Below, piece by piece: positions 6,879 through 8,592 of a stretch of 8,592 nucleotides of DNA. Under the pieces are notes generated by a model. The model was not told the DNA's origin. It made no database searches and was given only the letters and a program-made list of their open reading frames with translations. Every line of letters starts with the position of its first letter. Positions within the stretch are counted from its first letter, which is position 1. This stretch comes from Thermococcus sp. (GTDB lineage Archaea > Methanobacteriota_B > Thermococci > Thermococcales > Thermococcaceae): NCBI GenBank assembly GCA_026987155.1, contig JALSNG010000084.1, positions 1-8,592 of the forward strand, given 5' to 3'. Position numbers and translations under genes: made by a program.

Positions 6879-7635
6879 AGGACTTCAAATTGAAGAACCT
6901 GACCGCGTTCCTCTCTGTTATACTCCCGACTTCCTCGAAGTCGAGTCCTTTAAGCTTTGCCACCTCTTCGATGGCCACCCTAACGTTGCACGGGGTGTTC
7001 CTCTGCCCCTTTACGGGACTCATGTAGGGAGCGTCCGTTTCCACCATCATGTTTTCGACTTCAACTGCCTCCGCCGCCGCCCTTACTTCGGGAATGAAGA
7101 CTATCCCGGTGTTTATTCCGATGGGGTGTCCGTTCTTGGCTATTTCTTTGGCAAGCTCAACGCTTCCAGAGAACGAGTGGAAGTAAGCCTCAACCCCAAC
7201 TCTCTGGACGAGTTCGAAGGCCTCCCCTTCGGCCTCGCGGGCGTGTATCACCACAGGCAATTTAATTTCGAGGGCCAGCTCAAGGAAGTGCTTGAAAATC
7301 TCCCTCTGGTTCTTCCTTTGCCTTTCGTTTTCCGCGTAGTGGTAGTCCAGCCCTATCTCGCCTATTGCCACTATATCGTCCCTGTGGGCCAGGATGAACT
7401 CCTCAACCTTCTTCACCTTCTCCCAGTTGCCCCTCCTCGCTTCGTTCGGATGATAGCCGAGGGTGGGGAAGATGAATCCGAAGTGGGGTTTCAGAACCTC
7501 CCAGCTCTTCCAGACGTGGGCTTTGCGGTACTCGGTTATGGAGTCCACGACGGCAGTCAGTTCTTTTTTGCACTCCTCTATCATACGCGGTGCGTCCTTT
7601 TTGTAAAACTCAAAGTGGGCATGAGCATCGAGCAT
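6877..7635 (-). CDS. TatD-family metal-dependent hydrolase (putative DNase)
   Basis: This 252-residue protein is a cytoplasmic TIM-barrel amidohydrolase of the TatD/YcfH family, slightly shorter than the usual 255-265. All expected metal ligands are visible: H5-A-H7 in LDAHAHF, E93 in GEIGLDY, H131 in VVIHAREA, H153 in YFHSFSGS and D201 in VETDAPYMSP. The GYHP turn (60-63) and an RNTPCNV counterpart of the family's RNEP motif are also present. Characterised TatD proteins are Mg-dependent 3'-5' exonucleases acting on single-stranded nucleic acid; that activity is inferred here. An in-frame ATG at 7710 would add 25 unconserved residues and overlap the divergent start, so I chose 7635. There is no ribosome-binding site, but a BRE/TATA core about 25 bp upstream suggests a leaderless message. 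The name does not imply a role in Tat export; no tat genes are nearby. Confidence 0.92.
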   Translation of the reverse strand: MLDAHAHFEFYKKDAPRMIEECKKELTAVVDSITEYRKAHVWKSWEVLKPHFGFIFPTLGYHPNEARRGNWEKVKKVEEFILAHRDDIVAIGEIGLDYHYAENERQRKNQREIFKHFLELALEIKLPVVIHAREAEGEAFELVQRVGVEAYFHSFSGSVELAKEIAKNGHPIGINTGIVFIPEVRAAAEAVEVENMMVETDAPYMSPVKGQRNTPCNVRVAIEEVAKLKGLDFEEVGSITERNAVRFFNLKS

Positions 7636-7658
7636 GTTTCTCGTTTCACGGCTGGATA

Positions 7659-7670
7659 GAAAAGCTTTTC
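7659..7670. promoter_or_regulatory. Palindromic promoter core shared by the tatD-like and ferritin-DUF835 genes
   Basis: GAAAAGCTTTTC is a perfect 12-bp palindrome, so each strand shows a GAAAAG BRE followed by a T-rich box (CTTTTCTA on the minus strand, CTTTTCCG on the plus). Counting about 25 bp from each box puts starts near 7636 (minus, at the hydrolase ATG) and near 7693 (plus, just before the GGAGGT site). Both fits are good, though neither box is a strong TATA. Confidence 0.5.
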
Positions 7671-7693
7671 CGTTGTTTGGGTGGTTATTCAAC

Positions 7694-7699
7694 GGAGGT
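7694..7699 (+). promoter_or_regulatory. Ribosome-binding site of the ferritin-DUF835 gene
   Basis: GGAGGT, followed by 9 nt and then the ATG at 7709. It is a perfect match to the archaeal anti-Shine-Dalgarno and fixes the start over the downstream in-frame ATG at 7739. Confidence 0.75.
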
Positions 7700-7708
7700 A
7701 AAAATATC

Positions 7709-8592
7709 ATGGAAAACGAAAATACTCCAACGATCAGTATGCACGAGATAGTGGAGGCGCTTAGGAATAAGTCTCCGAAGGAGCTTTTAAGCTACGCCAT
7801 CTTCAACGAGGAAGAAGAGGCTAAGTACTACGCCAAACTCGCCGAAAAGGCCAAGAGAGCCGGCGTTAAGGCACTGTTCATCAAAATGAGCGAGGACAGT
7901 AAAGACCATCACGACTGGCTGTACGGGCTCTTCAAGAAGATGTACCCCGACGAGGAGCCGGTGAAGGTTGAGGCTCCCCCAGTCGAGGTGGCTCCTTTTT
8001 ACCCTGAGTTTGAGAGCGTCGAGGACTACATATCGGCCCTCAATTACTGCATGGAAAGCGAGTTGTTCGCCAAGAAAACCTACGAACTCCTGGCCAAGGT
8101 CGCCGAGGACGAAGACGCAAGGGCATTCGCGCTTAATCTGGCCACGATGGAGGAGGAGCACTATACCTCAATTAGAAAAATGTACGAGCTCATACTCTCC
8201 CTTGAGGAGAAAGAGATAACCCCCGAGAAGCTTGAGCCGGGTGGATACCTCTTCATCGATGAGCTGAAGGCAAAGTATTTCCTTATAGACCTGATCCATA
8301 GCGGTGTTCGCCTTTCTGCCGCGGTTAGAGAAAAGCCAGAGAAGTTCCTTGAGGTATTTGATGGCTCTGATATCAAAGTAATCTGGGTAACCAAGACCGA
8401 AGTTGATGATTCCATCCGGCCTGACGAGATGCCAATTCTCAAGAAAAAATTCTGCAGGTTTCTGAGGGAAACCTCAGAGAGCGACAAAAAGGGCGCGGTT
8501 TTCCTTCAGAACCTCGGCTACTTTGCACTTGAACTTGGTTTCAGGAGCATGGTGGATGTAGTGCTTTACCTGAAGGACTGCGCACTCCTCTA
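7709..8592 (+). CDS. Ferritin-like (rubrerythrin-type) protein fused to a DUF835 domain, 3' end cut off
   Basis: 294 codons are read before the right edge, with no stop. Residues about 22-165 form a four-helix ferritin-like domain in two halves: helix 1 has FNEEEEAKYYAKLAEKA (32-48), helix 2 SEDSKDHHDW (61-70), helix 3 CMESELFAKKTYELLAK (114-130), helix 4 ATMEEEHYTSI (145-155). E34, E118 and the E148-x-x-H151 motif look like di-iron ligands. The matching Glu in helix 2 is Ser64 (SKDH instead of ExxH). A Pro/Glu/Val-rich linker (81-97) joins the halves. From GGYLFIDE (178) onward the sequence fits DUF835, an archaeal family of unknown function (VIWVTKTE at 224-231, then a helix and AVFLQNLGYFALELGF at 263-278). 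It is cytoplasmic, without a signal peptide. Likely roles are iron binding, peroxide reduction or redox sensing, with DUF835 as an output or partner domain; this is inference. It is transcribed divergently from the tatD-like gene. Confidence 0.85.
   Translation, partial: MENENTPTISMHEIVEALRNKSPKELLSYAIFNEEEEAKYYAKLAEKAKRAGVKALFIKMSEDSKDHHDWLYGLFKKMYPDEEPVKVEAPPVEVAPFYPEFESVEDYISALNYCMESELFAKKTYELLAKVAEDEDARAFALNLATMEEEHYTSIRKMYELILSLEEKEITPEKLEPGGYLFIDELKAKYFLIDLIHSGVRLSAAVREKPEKFLEVFDGSDIKVIWVTKTEVDDSIRPDEMPILKKKFCRFLRETSESDKKGAVFLQNLGYFALELGFRSMVDVVLYLKDCALL

Noticed and set aside
6494..7027. 177-residue plus-strand Ser/Leu/Phe-rich frame opposite the small orphan gene and the end of tatD
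   Set aside because: The composition is typical of the complement of a Glu/Lys/Arg-rich gene. The minus-strand pair has good ribosome-binding sites and coupling.
7126..7659. 177-residue plus-strand frame opposite the tatD-like gene
   Set aside because: It lies antisense to a gene with all catalytic residues intact, has no ribosome-binding site and reads as low-complexity shadow sequence.
7636..7710. N-terminal extension of the tatD-like protein from ATG 7710
   Set aside because: The extra residues (MIFLPPLNNHPNNGK...) do not resemble the family. The extension would overlap the divergent start codon and run through the promoter palindrome.
7787..8487. Minus-strand frames of 124 and 108 residues opposite the ferritin-DUF835 gene
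   Set aside because: They are antisense to a frame with clear ferritin-like and DUF835 features and have no start signals of their own.

Overview
The window looks like chromosomal DNA from a hyperthermophilic euryarchaeon, most likely Thermococcales (Thermococcus or a close relative). The grounds are gene starts preceded by GGTGAT or GGAGGT ribosome-binding sites, purine-rich BRE plus A/T-rich TATA-like promoter cores, heavy use of AGG/AGA and ATA codons, proteins rich in Glu and Lys, and protein families typical of that order (a DUF835 fusion and a small Thermococcaceae-type orphan protein). The assignment comes from reading the sequence, not from a database match.

About three quarters of the window (1-6351, minus strand) is one uninterrupted reading frame that runs off the left edge. 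It starts with a signal peptide and encodes at least 2117 residues of a giant secreted protein. In order it has a concanavalin-A-like N-terminal domain, an Ig-like domain, an FN3-like domain, a first right-handed parallel beta-helix, a small post-helix domain, a string of Ig/FN3-like modules with repeats and paired cysteines, a second beta-helix, and a galactose-binding-like domain at the cut end. It carries more than 50 N-glycosylation sequons. No catalytic site was recognised. A cell-surface adhesin, glycan-binding protein or cell-envelope protein is the best reading. Composition is mosaic along the gene.

Upstream of it (6352-6564) lie its promoter, a roughly 100-nt leader ending in a very stable 8-bp GC hairpin that takes in part of the ribosome-binding site, a 13-bp palindrome and a terminator-like stem-loop. 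Next come two tightly linked minus-strand genes: a TatD-family metal-dependent hydrolase (6877-7635) and, 9 nt after its stop codon, a 100-residue acidic helical protein of unknown function (6565-6867).

Divergent from tatD on the plus strand is a gene (7709 to the right edge) for a ferritin-like (rubrerythrin-type) protein fused to a C-terminal DUF835 domain. The 73-bp gap between the two start codons contains one perfect 12-bp palindrome, GAAAAGCTTTTC, placed correctly to act as promoter core in both directions. No rRNA, tRNA, CRISPR array, insertion sequence or phage gene was seen.
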